Shown: positions 1 to 13,730 of the stretch, piece by piece
Position numbering within the stretch: position 1 is the stretch's first letter
Layout of the letters: each line of letters opens with the position of its first letter
Assembly: GCA_002633005.1 (NCBI GenBank)
Contig: NMRA01000063.1
Coordinates: 126,001 to 190,000 of the forward strand
Reading direction: 5' to 3'
DNA length: 64,000 bases
Source: Phoronis australis
Taxonomy: Eukaryota; Phoronida; Phoronidae
The notes under the pieces: model-generated
What the model was told of the DNA's origin: nothing
Seen by the model: only the letters and a program-made list of their open reading frames with translations
The model's database searches: none
Made by a program: the position numbers and the translations under genes

Positions 1-1309
1 TTTGAGGAACAGATAAATTCAAGCGCCTGTGGCTGTGATAGCGTGGTTCATCAATGGCGTCTGCATTTGGTATAAAATCGCGGCGACAAATAGTGCAATT
101 CTGCGGTCAAAAATGCGTGGAGCGTGTAGTAGACAGAATATTTCGTGGAAAAGTGGACAAAAGAAACGGTCAATGTGTTCACAAACAACCAAAGTCAAGG
201 TTTGTGCTCTGTAAAGTTTGATAGAGGAACAGTTACGGAGTGCGTGGGCGAGTCACCTCGGACTAAGTTGGAGTCAGAGGAAAGACTGAAAACGATGAAA
301 CACTAGAAATAACAACACTTCCTGAAAGGAAATTCAACTGTAACTGGTTATTCGTTGGATTGGAATCGTGGGATGTGAGTGATGTGTGAAATTCTTTTGT
401 TTGATCCCACATGCACGCTCGTTGTCGACGACGTTGCCGTTGGTTGCTAAGCCCTAGCTAAGGCCTGACCGCTTGAGTGTGATTTTCTATGTGCCGCCAA
501 AATGGGATACAAAGTGCTATTTTCGTTACTGCAAATGCGTTTTAAATTGCATTTTATGTATTTCAATTTTTCCTGACATTTTTCGTGTTCTTTTTTGTGA
601 TTCGTGTTTTGCAGTTTTAGAAAAGTGATCACGTGACAGATTCTGAATGATCTGTTTGGTCTAAGCCATTGTTTACAAATTCTGCCAGACTATTTTCAGT
701 GTCCTGATAGAACTTTATTTCTTATGTCACATAGTTTCTTCTACTCCAGCGTGGCTTATGAACAATTTATTCCTGTAATTACTGTTTGAAACTGAAAAGT
801 TTGGCCAACTTAGGATTGTGATTGATGCATTTTATAAAGTATGTTGTTTTTGACTTTCATTTTTCCATGCTAACAGTTGGGGTATGAGCCACAGGTTTTC
901 GTCTTGACTTTTTTCAATTTGCGTTGGAATTAAATGTGTATGTATTTCAGGTTTTCTAGATAATCTATCGATTCTCAACTTTTTTTGTAATTTTGTATCG
1001 TAATTATAAGAATTGAAAATAATTTTACAGGTCTCCCTCAGTGCAGCAAATCAAGGATAAGCTCCTGCCACTCAGACTGCAAATTTTTCATCATTATTGT
1101 TATTATTTTAATTTTAAAAAATATTTTTTGTTGCATCTAATTGCCTTCATTGTTGTTGCTGAAATAGATATCAGGTACTGCTTAAGATGGGTGCGTTTTG
1201 CCAACACGACACAGTAACTTTCGATCTGTTGAGGTATGGTTTAGATTGAAATGTGTATTTAGGGCCGTAAAAATTTCCTCTTTTTTGTCATGGGTAATTC
1301 CAAGCCCTG
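1..1309 (-). mobile_element. CAGGGCTTGGAAT-type DNA transposon, truncated by the window edge
   Basis: This is an inverted relative of the complete element at 19222-20800. Reading the minus strand it starts at 1309 with CAGGGCTTGGAATTACCCATG and matches the other copy almost to the window edge; the remaining ~280 bp lie outside. Shared blocks include the CTTAAGATGGGTGCGTTTTG stretch near 1190 and the tract near 100-300. No transposase is visible. It lies in an intron of the GFAT gene, upstream of the first exon in the window. Confidence 0.7.
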
Positions 1310-1510
1310 AAAAGTTCATAGCCATCGTATGAGACCCAGTCCTTATTGTTCCATTGGATTATTCCACTTTGAGAATGAAGATGGATGAATATTGGCTATC
1401 TTCTGCTTTCTTTAAAAACCACGCACACCCATTCTATCGCTCAATATTAAGAAATGGAATGATTTTGTTGTAAGTCAAACTAACTTTTACTACGGTAGGT
1501 CTGCATTTGA

Positions 1511-1702
<192 letters not shown>

Positions 1703-1841
1703 TAGGATTGTCATGAGCAATCCTGTCAGTTACGTAACAAAGGATCCTGCCTGTTGCTTGAGTCATATTCAGTTTTGTTACAAGGAGTCATTTTTGTTCA
1801 GAAAGTAATTTTGATTGTGACGAGGGACCCTGTGTCTTCTG

Positions 1842-2099
1842 GTTGTAATTGTTGCATGGAACTTTGTCACCAGTAGCTCATCGTGTTGTAATTGTTGCAT
1901 GGAACTTCATCACCAGTAGCTCATCGTGTTGTAATTATTGCATGGAACTTCATCACCAGTAGCTCATCGTGTTGTAATTGTTGCATGGAACTTCGTCACC
2001 AGTAGCTCATCGTGTTGTAATTGTTGCATGGAACTTCGTCACCAGTAGCTCATCGTGTTGTAATTGTTGCATGGAACTTTGTCGCCAGTAGCTCATCGT
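1842..2099. repeat. 43-bp minisatellite, 6 copies
   Basis: Six near-identical 43-bp units (gttgtaattgttgcatggaa core) between the first two GFAT exons; copies differ by single bases. Confidence 0.95.
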
Positions 2100-2315
2100 A
2101 AGACCCAAAATCATAGACAAAACTGAGTTGACGGAATTACTTTCCAACCAAAATTGATTGACAGTCTGGATCAGTAATCCCTCCTTGCACAACATCTTCA
2201 TCTGTCAGTCACATCTGCACTCTGTGGTTCACGCTTGCTTTCAGAATAAAATACTGGTTTATATGTAACCATGGTAATCATAATATCTCATTTTTCCTAC
2301 TTTGTTCCTTTACAG

Positions 2316-2354
2316 AAGTGTATGAATGCTCTTCAGCAAGTCAAAGCCAGACAT
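2316..2354 (+). CDS. GFPT: GFAT exon (short, 13 codons)
   Basis: A 39-nt exon encoding KCMNALQQVKARH, phase 0 on both sides, acceptor ..ttcctttacag and donor gtgagt. It matches the KCxNALQQVxAR helix that follows the catalytic segment in animal GFATs and joins in frame between the previous exon (ending RDPVFS) and either of the two following 162-nt exons (each beginning GRP). It is flanked on both sides by minisatellites, at 1842-2099 and 2443-2757. Confidence 0.9.
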
Positions 2355-2442
2355 GTGAGTACAGGCTGTATTGCACTTAGTCTGTTCAATGTTCTTCATT
2401 GTGTTTGGTAAACAAACATGTGATGTGTCTGTGTATTTATCA

Positions 2443-2757
2443 TTTGTTGACAACAGTTGAATCAATTTAAAACATATACTGCAACAACTTAAGATTAGCT
2501 TCATATTTGTTGACAACAGTTGAATCAATTTAAAACATATACTGCAACAACTTAAGATTAGCTTCATATTTGTTGACAACAGTTGAATCAATTTAAAACA
2601 TATACTGCAAGAACTTAAGATTAGCTTCATATTTGTTGACAACAGTTGAATCAATTTAAGACATATACTGCAACAACTTAAGATTAGCTTCATATTTGTT
2701 GACAACAGTTGAATCAATTTAAAACATATACTGCAAGAACTTAAGATTAGCTTCATA
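2443..2757. repeat. 63-bp minisatellite, 5 copies
   Basis: Five 63-bp units starting at 2443, 2506, 2569, 2632 and 2695 (core tttgttgacaacagttgaat). The unit is a multiple of three, so the minus strand reads as an open repeated frame, but there is no sign that it is a gene. Confidence 0.95.
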
Positions 2758-3415
2758 TTTTAGCTTCATGTTTTCTTAAAACATGATATTTGATTTGTTT
2801 GTATTTTCAAATTATTGTGAAAATATGAAATGTTTCTTTTTGAAAGGTTTAAAGGTAAGTTTGTGTTTTTCTTTATTTTTTATTTTGACATGATGAACCA
2901 TCATTTTGGCAGCAAAAGACCTGTGTAGGCCTTTATATGTTTTTAAACCATTTTAAGCAAATAACTGTATATGTTCTTAGCTTTCACACAAATTTGTGAA
3001 ATTCAACAATCACCTTACTACTCTTATTGATATTGCTTAATTTTGCATTATAATTGTATGTTCATGTTTAAAAGCTTAACTTGTAAAATCAAGTGAAAAG
3101 GCCATACATTTCATTTTCTTGGAAATTATATTCAATAGGCCCATCCTGGGTTGAAGTCTCCACTTTTGTGGAAATAGAAAAATGAATTTCATGACTAACC
3201 TCCTTATGGAAATGTCTGGGATTCAGAGTTCATTAACAACAGGAACTCGTCTAGCACTGATATTTTTTCCTTTTTGACAATTTCTTGATGCATTTCTACT
3301 TAAAATGCGCTACAATGGTGACTTACATTAGGTTTGAGGCAATGATTAGTACATTTGCTTTTGAAGAAGCAGGACGATTGCTTGACAGGTGTTGCATTGT
3401 GGGTAGATACCTTGG

Positions 3416-5305
3416 AATAGCGGAGTTGCAACGCCGCCATATTGGAACTAGGTCAGAATGTTGCATTGTGGTTAAGCCGGTAAACAAGTACGTCAGCAAG
3501 CGTGGGGACGAACCGGCCACAGGGAGGTTATACGTGTTGTGTGCCTGGCTGCTATAATACCAGTTAGTTCCTTCCGACTTCGTAGCATAAAGTATGCAGC
3601 GCTCATTTTGAGGGCGGCAAGAAAACGTATCTTGGAAACTGCTCAACAATATTTCCCTTGAAAGAAACAGTAACAAATACTCCTCGGCGGATGGTAGCAA
3701 AAAAAACAACTTGTTTTCGCTTGACCAGAACCAAGCCAACGAGCAATTTTGAGGACAATACCTCTGCACAATCACCTGTTCTTGGTCAACTCACTTAACA
3801 TACGCACACTATATGTATTAACGCGCTAAGATAAAGCGTGCAGAATATTATTATTTACTTTCTACAAAATTGAGGTGCATTGCTATCAAAATTCGTTGTT
3901 GAATTGCGATCATTTTTCAGAAAATTGTGCTGAAATCCCAGGGCGAAATCTCACCGACAAATGCGTAGCTGCCGGACTCGCAATCGTCGATAGGGCTTGA
4001 ATTCTTGAATAAGAATACAGCTTCGACTCAACAAATTACCTGAAATCCTCAAGTTTTCCAAATATAGCGTCTCTAAGATTTTTAAGTTCTTGTGGAGTGT
4101 GGATTAACTGCAGATTAAGTCCAAATCTGCACTAGACTGTAGCCCGCAACACGAGAAAAATCTCTGGAGGAAAACACATGCTGTTGTCACGTGACGTTTG
4201 TTTGAAGTTTGTATGCGTGTGTGTGTGAGAGTATGCGTGCGTGTGCTTGTCATCAGAGTTCATTTGCCAGAGTAAATGCGATGTAATGATCTAGGTGTGC
4301 ATTGTATCCAAAGAAATTAACTCAAGCAGTCAAGCAGAGCGTGTTTTAATATTTATCTTAGCACTTGCTGGCCTCATCTGTTAAAAAACGCTTGAGAATT
4401 GTTTCGGTAAGACCGACATGTCACTCATTGAGTCACGGGGTGAGTGGATGCGTGACCGTAGTGTAACAGATATTTTCAGGAAGATTTGAGGTGTAAGGGT
4501 GCGAATATGTTCACTATCAGTGGGTCATTTTGACTTTATGATTAGTTAAGTAATTTCTCTTAAAAATAATGCAAAAGTTTTTTACGGTATTAGAAACTTT
4601 CGGAAATTAGTGCCAATATTGATTTCTTGCTGATGCTATGTTACCCGTTTCATGAATAGATAGTTCCCGACTAAATGTCTTCAATGCAGCGCGCGCTTCT
4701 TGGCCGCATGCTAACGCTGGTCGAGTTCTTTTTATTAGTCTGCGATTCACGGTTTTCACGTGTACAAAGAAGTTTGGATTCCTGTTGAGGCCGGAGAAGA
4801 TCTGTACCGGAAAGAAACAATGCAATCCCGCTGACAAGTACGCTGCATCTCTTTTCAAAGTCCAGACTCGCGTAGTGGGGCACACTCATCCCTCGCAAGA
4901 GCAGCAAAACTTTTGCGTTCTTTTTGAATCGCGGCATAAGTTTAAAGTGTATACGGACATAACGGTGAGGCTCGTGGTCTACAAATTCAGGACTGTCGGA
5001 TCTTTCAATTGATAAATTGGAGACGTTAGAACTGTAGGCAGGCATTTTTCGCATGTAGTTCATGTGCTGGGCACTTGCTTTAGCGAAGTCTGAAAACGCG
5101 TTGGGGCACTTATTGGGGCATGGGTGTTTATTAGGGCGAATAGCGGCAGAATTACATACAGCTGTGTAGTTTAATGCACACAAATCACACGTCATACAAA
5201 CCAATTGGCCATTCCACATACCCTAATCAATTCCAATAGCCTTTGCGCACCCTAATTTCCGGACACGCGCAATCGTTAAATCGATTCGGTTGCAACTCCG
5301 CTATT
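3416..5305. mobile_element. Candidate DNA transposon with 17-bp terminal inverted repeats
   Basis: AATAGCGGAGTTGCAAC at 3416-3432 is repeated as its exact reverse complement at 5289-5305. The flanks share a longer direct repeat (tgacaggtgttgcattgtgg at about 3383 and 5323), so the target duplication is not cleanly readable. The interior 3850-4230 reappears inverted at about 62740-63110, and 5035-5150 matches 32575-32690, which supports a dispersed, non-autonomous family. No transposase is seen. It lies between GFAT exons at 2316 and 5630. Confidence 0.55.
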
Positions 5306-5629
5306 AGAGTGGTGCTGTGCTATTGACAGGTGTTGCATTGTGGGCAGATAGCTTAGAATGAGAGTGGTGCTGTGTTGTGTCAAGATGGGCCTAGTGTTTG
5401 GTTCTCATCAAATGTGCAGCTAATCTTTGAACGTGTATGATCAAACTGTGAACCCCGTGATACTTCCATGTACTGACAAACAGGGTCACTTTGTGAGTGA
5501 AGAAATCCAATGACGTCATCGTTTTTTTAAATGGACTTTGATTCATTTACCACCTATTCTTTACAAATCCTTGCGACTCGTTTTTTTTTGAAATTTAGTT
5601 CTCATGTCTAGACTGTAAACCCGTTTTAG

Positions 5630-5887
<258 letters not shown>

Positions 5888-5910
5888 TGATGTAATGAAT
5901 TCATACAGAA

Positions 5911-6060
5911 AACCAGTGTAGACCAGTATAGACCATTGTAGACCAGTGTAGACCAGTATAGACCATTGTAGACCAGTGTAGACCAGTATAGACCATTGTA
6001 GACCAGTATAGACCAGTATAGACCATTGTAGACCAGTGTAGACCAATGTAGACCAGTGTA
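5911..6060. repeat. 10-bp tandem repeat between the duplicated GFAT exons
   Basis: About 15 decamers (gaccagtgta, gaccagtata, gaccattgta) arranged partly as a 30-bp higher-order unit. They sit in the short intron between the two homologous GFAT exons. Confidence 0.95.
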
Positions 6061-6351
6061 CTGGTCTATGGAGTGCTTTGGCGGTTTCAATTTTTACCTC
6101 TTTTTCTCCAATTGTCTTTTTTTTGAAGTGATCATAAACGTTCTGAAAATTGTAAATTTTGGCTAGTTAACAAACCCCACCAGAACTAGTAGTTTTAATT
6201 GCTTAACATGTATAAAACAAACATTAATGGAGTCAATTAAAACTTATTTTTTGTGATATTAATGCTTCTCTTGAAGTTACTGGAGTCAAAAATTCAAGAG
6301 TATGTGCGTGGTGGCAAACTGTCAATACTTGTTCAGGATGACGTGTGTTAA

Positions 6352-6714
<363 letters not shown>

Positions 6715-7368
6715 TGAACAACATTCTTGATAAAAACTTCACATTCCAAAACTATGTGTATGTGTGTGTGAAGCTACTGACTTTCTATTGACTTACTCAC
6801 GCGGCATTTTGAAAACAAATTCCCAAATTGATTCTTGTGAATGAAAATTTTTATTAGATTCAGAATTGACCCAACTCTGTTAAACTTTATGTCTTTTGTC
6901 TCTTGTGAATGCTACGTTAATGACTGTTTGTTGTGTCATACTAACCTTTATTTGTGTAGCATTTGAAATTAGCTAAGCACTAAGTATTTAGTATAGGATA
7001 CATACGAGGGAAACATAACGTAGAAAATAAATCTGAAACTAAATAAGGCGATCCAGATCCTCCCAAGGATACTATTGTTTCACGAAATGTAGAATATAAA
7101 TAGGTAAATAAAACAACAAGAATGGATCAACTGAAATTTTCGGATGCAATAACGTCCTTTGTCAACAGAAACATAGCACTGTTAAGTGTTTTTGAAAAGG
7201 CAAGGTAAGATATTACGACTAAGGTATAGATTGAAATAACAAACATTTTTACATAATTAGGGAAAGCGATGATACTAGGGGTCTTATTTCAGTCAGTGCA
7301 CAAATATTGATTTTAATCAATTCTTGATTATCACAGATAACGAGAGTAACTTTTGTGGAAGTAATCAT

Positions 7369-7430
7369 AGGTTACTATAATTTGGTTACTATAGTTTGGT
7401 TACTATAGTTTGGTTACTATAGTTTGGTTA
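7369..7430. repeat. 14-bp tandem repeat
   Basis: About four copies of tttggttactatag, in the last GFAT intron. Confidence 0.85.
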
Positions 7431-7544
7431 GCTGGTTTTAGACAAACAGTAATAGTTACTATATTCCATCATTCTTTTGTAGCTCATATGACATAGGACT
7501 GATCAATAAGTTTATTAATACAACAGTGTATGACTATATTTAGT

Positions 7545-7684
7545 GCTAATATTGTGTCTATGTATAATAGCTATGTAGTAAATGTAAGCTAATATTGTGT
7601 CTATGTATAATAGCTATGTAGTAAATGTAAGCTAATATTGTGTCTATGTATAATAGCTATGTAGTAAATGTAAGCTAATATTGC
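7545..7684. repeat. 43-bp minisatellite, 3.2 copies
   Basis: Units start at 7545, 7588 and 7631, with a partial fourth at 7674 (core gctaatattgtgtctatgta). Confidence 0.93.
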
Positions 7685-8788
7685 TATCAATGTGTAAGTC
7701 AGGCAAGTAATCCTTTAATTCATGACGTTATTAATAACTCAGTTATCAGATTGTCAGTAACTGTAGTCTTACATAGGATGTTGAAACTAGATCTTAGCAT
7801 TTTAGAATATAGTGTAGTTGCACTTTCAGTAAGAATTATTGTGAAATAGTGAAATGGTAGGCTACTCATATTGAGCTTAACATAGAAAATAGGGATTCAG
7901 CTGGTTATATTTCAGCGATGACGCTGACGCTTAATGTGTGGCTTAATTATTAGTAACAGTGGAATCAGTTCAATCCTAGCATTCGAAGGTGGTTATTGGA
8001 GTTAGGTATGTGGTTTATTGTTACTGCTAAGAGGCTAGTAAATGGCATGATTGCTGTTTTACCATACAGCAGGTGTTACTGAATTTGAATGAACTTCATT
8101 GTGTCAGTGTGGTATGGGTAACTGTTCCTTGTGAGAATGCGGGATGTCTCTTGCTTACTAACCTGGTGTATTCACTGAGGCTAGTCACTGATGAGGTTAG
8201 CAAAAAATTTTGGTGTTGCTACTGAAATAGTTCGCATTATGGGTCTAAGTGTACCATTTACTTCCCACAAGGTATCTTTTTCAGTGGCAGCCATTTTGCT
8301 GTTGTTTAGTGTGTAAGCTTGTATGCTTAGTCACCAAATTGTAGCATGCAAGATGTATTACTAGTCTGACTCACTAGAGGCTAGCCTCAGGGAATACCCC
8401 ACCTCATCTGTGCCCACTGGAGACCCCCTGTCTTCATCGCCCTCATTGTACACACAGCGGTTAAGAAAAGACAAGTCAGATTACTTCGACAGTTCCTCCT
8501 CTCTAGCTGTACCACCTGCAGCCCCGTTTAGTAGTAATTAATAAAGTTAATGATTTCAGTGTCATGAAACATAATTCCTGGATAGTTCTGTTTCTTGGAA
8601 TAAATTAATTATTGTGTCCTTGTGACCTTGACCTTGAATTGACATTTGCCATTTCTGATCTGCTATAATATTTTTCAGTTTTAAGCTAGCCATCCATTTT
8701 GTCCACGATCCGTGTCCCATTTGCTTGTCCATGTATCCATGAGGCAACTATCCATTTATCCATGATTACAAGCTTGAATATATCCACA

Positions 8789-9293
8789 GACATGCACGTG
8801 CTACTTTCTTTTGTGTTGTGCTCCTGATATCAACATCAAACACATGCACATGGTACTTTCTTGTGTTGTGCTGCTGATATCAACATCAAACACATGCACA
8901 TGGTACTTTCTTGTGTTGTGTTCATGATATAAACATCAAACATGTGCATGTGGTACTCACGTGTGTTGTTCCCCTGATAGAAACATCTAACGCATTCGCG
9001 TGGTACTCTCTTGTGTTGTGCTCCAGATGTCAACATCAAAGGCATGCACGTGGTACTCTCTTGTGTTGTGCTCCTGATATCAACATCAAATTCTTTTGTG
9101 TTGTGCCCCTGATGTCAACATGAAACACATGCACGTGGTACTCTTTTGTGTTGTGCCCCTGATGTCAACATCAAACACATGCACATGGTACTCTCATGTG
9201 CTGTGCTCCTGATGTCAACATCAAACACATGCACGTGCTACTCTCTTTTCTTGTGTTATTCTCCCCTTATCAACATGAAACACATGCCCATGG
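8789..9293. repeat. ~50-bp degenerate minisatellite with CACGTG/CACATG cores
   Basis: Nine to ten diverged units with the order catgcac(g/a)tg, gtactctcttgtgttgtgct, cctgat(a/g)tcaacatcaaa. Several units carry a palindromic E-box CACGTG, others CACATG. The array lies in the last GFAT intron. Confidence 0.88.
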
Positions 9294-10094
9294 CAAGACA
9301 CCTGATCATGGTGGAATGCCCGATCATGGTCCTCCTCTTAGGTGTTGGCCTCAATTAATTTGATTACCCAAACACATCTCGGTTTTGTGCGTCTCCATTT
9401 GCAAGAATTGTTTCAAAAAAGTCATAAGCTAGGTCCAGTTAACCCACAGGGACTCAAAACTTAGGGACAATTTAATGGGTCATGTCAGTCTTTTTCTCAA
9501 ATATTGTTTTGATTAGCTGTTTTGCATTGTCACTACTTTGTATTAGAATCGGAATGCAGTGTTTTGGGACAATTATTCCTGTTACAATCTGTAAGGCGTG
9601 ATTGCCAATGCAATTTTATTGTGCCCATTGGTCCGCGTTGAATGATCAGTATGCCTAAGACATTTTTCGTGCGCCATTGATGCAAAGCACACTGCCAAAA
9701 TAATCTCTGCTTTTGGCAAGTTGACATGTTCATAAAAAATAAGAGCAACTATTTTGCTTGTATGAGGAGTATCTGAGAGAACAACTCAAACTAGATGTGG
9801 TTATTATGGTCCTTTACCCATCTCTGTGCGTGTCATTAACACTAACCCAAGCACAGAATGGATCCCACTTTCATTTTACTTATTGAACAATTTTTTGAAG
9901 ACACTGATACTGCCCACGGGTCAAGTAAAAATGGATGGCTGTTTTTAGAATGCCTTATATTGTGTATTTAAGTGTGTTTTTTAAAATCATATTTACAGCC
10001 TGAGTTGGTAAAAATGTCGACTTGTTGAAAAAGAGAGCTTGTGTTGTCAGGCCTGTGACTAAGAAATAATAATGTTGTAGGACTGAAACAAAAA

Positions 10095-10281
10095 CAGACT
10101 GCCACCTAAACCCGCGCCCCAACACAGAGCACCAGCTAAACCCTCACCCCAACACAGAGAGCCGCCTAAACCCTCACCACAACACAGAACGCCACCTAAA
10201 CCCTCACCCCAACAGAGCGCCAGCTCTAGAGCGCCAGCTAAACCCTCTCCCTAACAGAGCGCCACCTAAAGTCTCACCCCA
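10095..10281. repeat. ~31-bp degenerate tandem repeat (C-rich)
   Basis: About six units of ccctcaccccaacacagag plus cgccacctaaa with substitutions and small indels. Confidence 0.85.
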
Positions 10282-10581
10282 ATATTAAAAAGTAAGCTGT
10301 TTACTGAAATGCATCTTTGTTCTGTAAAAAAATGTAGTTTGAAATTTTGAGGGGCCCTCGTGAAAAAGACGAAAAGCCATGAAATGAATTTCCAATGTGT
10401 TTATTTTTGGCAATTTTTAAAAGAGGCTTGAGATCTACTTTTGAGTGGATACAGTTCTATTGGTGGGGTAACAACAGATGGAGTGATTTGCATGTTGTTA
10501 AAGAAGCATGATAAAATACCTGCGTGGAATGTGATTCATCTAGTTTTTGTTACCTGTGTGTCAAAGCAAAGATCACACTTT

Positions 10582-10810
10582 ACCTGAAACACTTACCCTT
10601 ATCAAACATGACAGTATCTGAAACTGGACAATACATACCTGAAACACTTACCCTTATCAAACATGACAGTATCTGAAACTGGTCAATACATACCTGAAAC
10701 ACTTACCCTTATCAAACATGACAGTATCTGAAACTGGTCAATACATACCTGAAACACTTACCCTTATCAAACATGACAGTATCTGAAACTGGCCAATACA
10801 TACCTGAAAC
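10582..10810. repeat. 55-bp minisatellite, 4 copies plus a partial
   Basis: Units start at 10582, 10637, 10692 and 10747 (core acctgaaacacttaccctta) and are nearly identical. Confidence 0.95.
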
Positions 10811-11967
10811 AAAAGACAGCACGTTGGCTCATTAGCTTAATTAATGAAAAAGCCGGCTCATCCAATTCACTTGTTCATTGCACACGTATTGGTTTTGTTT
10901 GAAGTAATTCTTTAATTTGTATGTAAGTGATCGGCAAAACTTCAATGGCTGATTTTCATTCAGCAAATTATTAAAACTTTACCAATTATTTTCACGACCT
11001 ATGAACATGACATATGAACTTTATGAACCAATCTAATAACCTAATAATGGACAAAAATTAATATTTTCTTGAAGAAATTGACAAAGCATTCAGTTGTCCA
11101 TGGTAAGCTAAACAGGTGAAAAATTGCCAAATCAGTTTCCATAGCAACTTGATACTTGATTTGTGGTTATTCAGGTAAGAAAAGATATCTTCAAAAACCA
11201 CAGTTAGTGCCAATTTTTAATAATGTTCAATACAGTGCACTTAATGCTGCACTGTTGAGATGTTTGTGTAGTTTGGTCAATTTGTTACCAGAAATTATCC
11301 CATTTTTCTCAGGTTTAGGCAATGTGTGATTGAAGTATGTGAGACTTGCCAAATTTGATTTATTGTATTGTGTTTCTTGTTTCCTGGGATTGTTTCGTCT
11401 TTTCTGAAGTTTGTCAGAGTCTTCAAGTTAGTTATAATTCTAATGTGAATGTTGTTTATTCGAATATTTGTGACAATCAAACTTTGCATGCTTTGATTGA
11501 TCTTTGACATTTTGTGATTGGCCAATTTTTGTTTGAGTAAATTCTTACGATCTCGGACACTAATCTGGAAGGTATGGTAAAATTCCACCAAAATTTAGCG
11601 AGTAAAAAATAGCGCACCTCTGACTCGGTTTTCAAGCAAAAACAGAGAGCACAACCAAGTATGCTTTTTTGGCTTACAGTAAAATGGAAACAGTACTTTG
11701 TGTGTGGTGCACGCAGGACATGGTAAAGGTTTTTCTAACTTGTATCCACCTCTTTTAGATGGTAGACTGGTTGAAAGTGCACTATCTAAAATTTGACGCC
11801 ACTAAGCACACTGATTTTGTTCAAAAATACCTAATGTCAGCTTAAAACATTTCAATTGGCTTATCCTTCCCAAGGCAGTTATTTATATTAATTGGGATTA
11901 ATCTGCACGCAATTAGTAGACATGATTTTTTAATGATCAAACTACTTTACATGTTTTTGTGTTACAG

Positions 11968-12012
11968 GTGGATTGTCCAAGAAACTTGGCCAAGTCAGTC
12001 ACAGTTGAGTAA
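11968..12012 (+). CDS. GFPT: GFAT last coding exon and stop
   Basis: Acceptor ..ttttgtgttacag, then 14 codons (VDCPRNLAKSVTVE) and TAA at 12010-12012. This is the C-terminal tail of GFAT/GlmS; the Lys of LAKSVTVE corresponds to GlmS Lys603, which contacts the fructose-6-phosphate substrate and is required for catalysis. The intron before it (6544-11967, 5.4 kb) holds six tandem-repeat arrays. The 3' UTR probably runs to about 12.52 kb, where overlapping AATAAA signals occur at 12499-12508. Confidence 0.93.
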   Translation: MDCPRNLAKSVTVE

Positions 12013-12498
12013 TGAAGGTAAGTAATAAACCTAACTGTGTGCTCAACACAGCCTCACTTTACTGTAATTGGACAAGTTCATTCTGAGTGGGGCATCATTG
12101 GTAGCCATTCATTGATGGAGCTCATAACTTCATCACTAATGTGGAAGACTAAGTTATGTACGCTTAAACTATGTATGGACATATATGTAAGCAAGTGTGC
12201 CTTGTTACAAACACTGGATAATACCAAGGAGCAAGTTTTTAAAGTTACATATCAGTTAAGCTTGACTTACGGTTCGTTACTGTAGGCCTCAGCCAATCAC
12301 TATTTTGCTCTATTTTATGTTATTTATTCATCAAATTGTACATATTAACTAATTTTGTACTAATTTATTTTATTTATTATCTTTTTAATCCAATTGTGTA
12401 TATCTGTATTTTACTTCATCTAATTATTTCCAACTGGACCCACTTGAAAATCAGTGTATTCACTGAAGTGGTCACCCAGTCTTAAAGAAGTTTATATG

Positions 12499-12508
12499 AA
12501 TAAATAAA
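12499..12508 (+). terminator. Probable polyadenylation signal of the GFAT gene
   Basis: Two overlapping AATAAA hexamers (gaataaataaata) lie about 490 bp after the GFAT stop codon. It is the first strong canonical signal I see on this strand after the stop. The assignment is inferred from position only. Confidence 0.45.
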
Positions 12509-12519
12509 TACCGCACAGC

Positions 12520-13606
12520 AGATGGTAACACGTTTTCAATTTATTAATAACTTATAAAGAACTAACTTAAAGAAAATTTGCAGGAACTGCTAGTTATCAG
12601 CAAATCTTTAATGTGTGTGTAATACTAGAGGTACAGTCAAAATGTTGGATGCAGCTGCAAAAACTGCCACATGTTCAGATCATTCATTGCATGAGCCACA
12701 ATTTTCACATGGACTGTAAATATAAAACTTTGGTGTTTATTTACAGGTTGTCTTGGTTTGAAATGTACGCAGCTGAGATCAAAATATCAAAGGACGTGGC
12801 TTATCTGTTGTCAAGTTGACACAAGATCACATGGGACCATGTATTCTATAGGCATTGCTTGGATACTTTTGTTCTTAACTCTGTAAAACTAGCCAAAATT
12901 AGACATCTAGCTCATGCATTTTCTCGTGACTGGAATATGAATTGGAAGTATGCTTATAATTCCACCGTGTTTTTGTGATCAACCTGTAAGCTGAAGTCGG
13001 TGACATGGTAGGTTTTGTGTCATAGGTAGTTATCAATAATAAGTAGGGTTTGTTTGTGCTTTGAGGTTACCAAGGGGTTGCTTTGGGTATGCTCTTTTAA
13101 GACAAAAATGGGTAAAACAATGCCGATTGTATTCTTAATCTCTATTGCCATTGTTTTTGTTACTGATGTGCTTGTGTGTCTATATATTCAAGATAACTGT
13201 GTCATCTCTAAGGGCTTGACTATTCCATCTTTTTATAGTTATTTTCTGTAATGGCAAACTATTATTGTTATTGTTTCTTTTTATTAACTACTCCTCCACT
13301 GCTTTTCATTATCATTCAAGAAGAAAGCCTCGATTGCTCAAGTTTCTCAACTCTATGCAAACCCTTTTTTAAGTCATTGCCTCAAGCCGTGGTGCAGTTA
13401 CTTCGGACTGTTTTATTTACTTTTTGATTGGTACAACCTACTTGGAAATACTCACCTGTTTCATAGTGTTCTGTGAGTTACCAATGTGTTAACAATACAA
13501 AGTCTAATCTTTTTACTGGAAATCCAAATTACTTTTTGTCATTATGTATTCTGTTTTTATGCAAACTCAAGATAAGTGTCTGTGTTCGAGTATGTTACGG
13601 TTTATG
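12520..13606. other. Intergenic, nothing recognised
   Basis: AT-rich sequence downstream of the GFAT gene. No conserved reading frame, RNA gene or clear repeat was recognised; short open frames here look random. Confidence 0.6.
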
Positions 13607-13730
13607 CATGAGATTGTAGTCCAAGTTTGCACTTGTTGACCCCAATATCCGTGCTACAAACTCGAGTAACAACTTGAGATTTTGAGTTTAGGTGGAGTCA
13701 TCAAGTGCAAACTAGGATTAAAGTCTCATG
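13607..13730. repeat. Imperfect 124-bp inverted repeat (hairpin)
   Basis: The left arm begins catgagattgtagtccaagt and continues ttgcacttgttgac; the right arm near 13697-13730 ends ctcatg and is its approximate reverse complement (arms ~34 bp). It could be a miniature transposon or simply a palindrome. Confidence 0.6.

Noticed and set aside
2310-2756. 148-codon minus-strand frame with a 21-residue repeat
   Set aside because: It is the 63-bp minisatellite read in frame; it also covers a GFAT exon on the other strand.
4671-5219. 182-codon minus-strand frame
   Set aside because: No recognisable domain; it lies in the 3416-5305 repetitive element and part of it recurs at 32575-32690.
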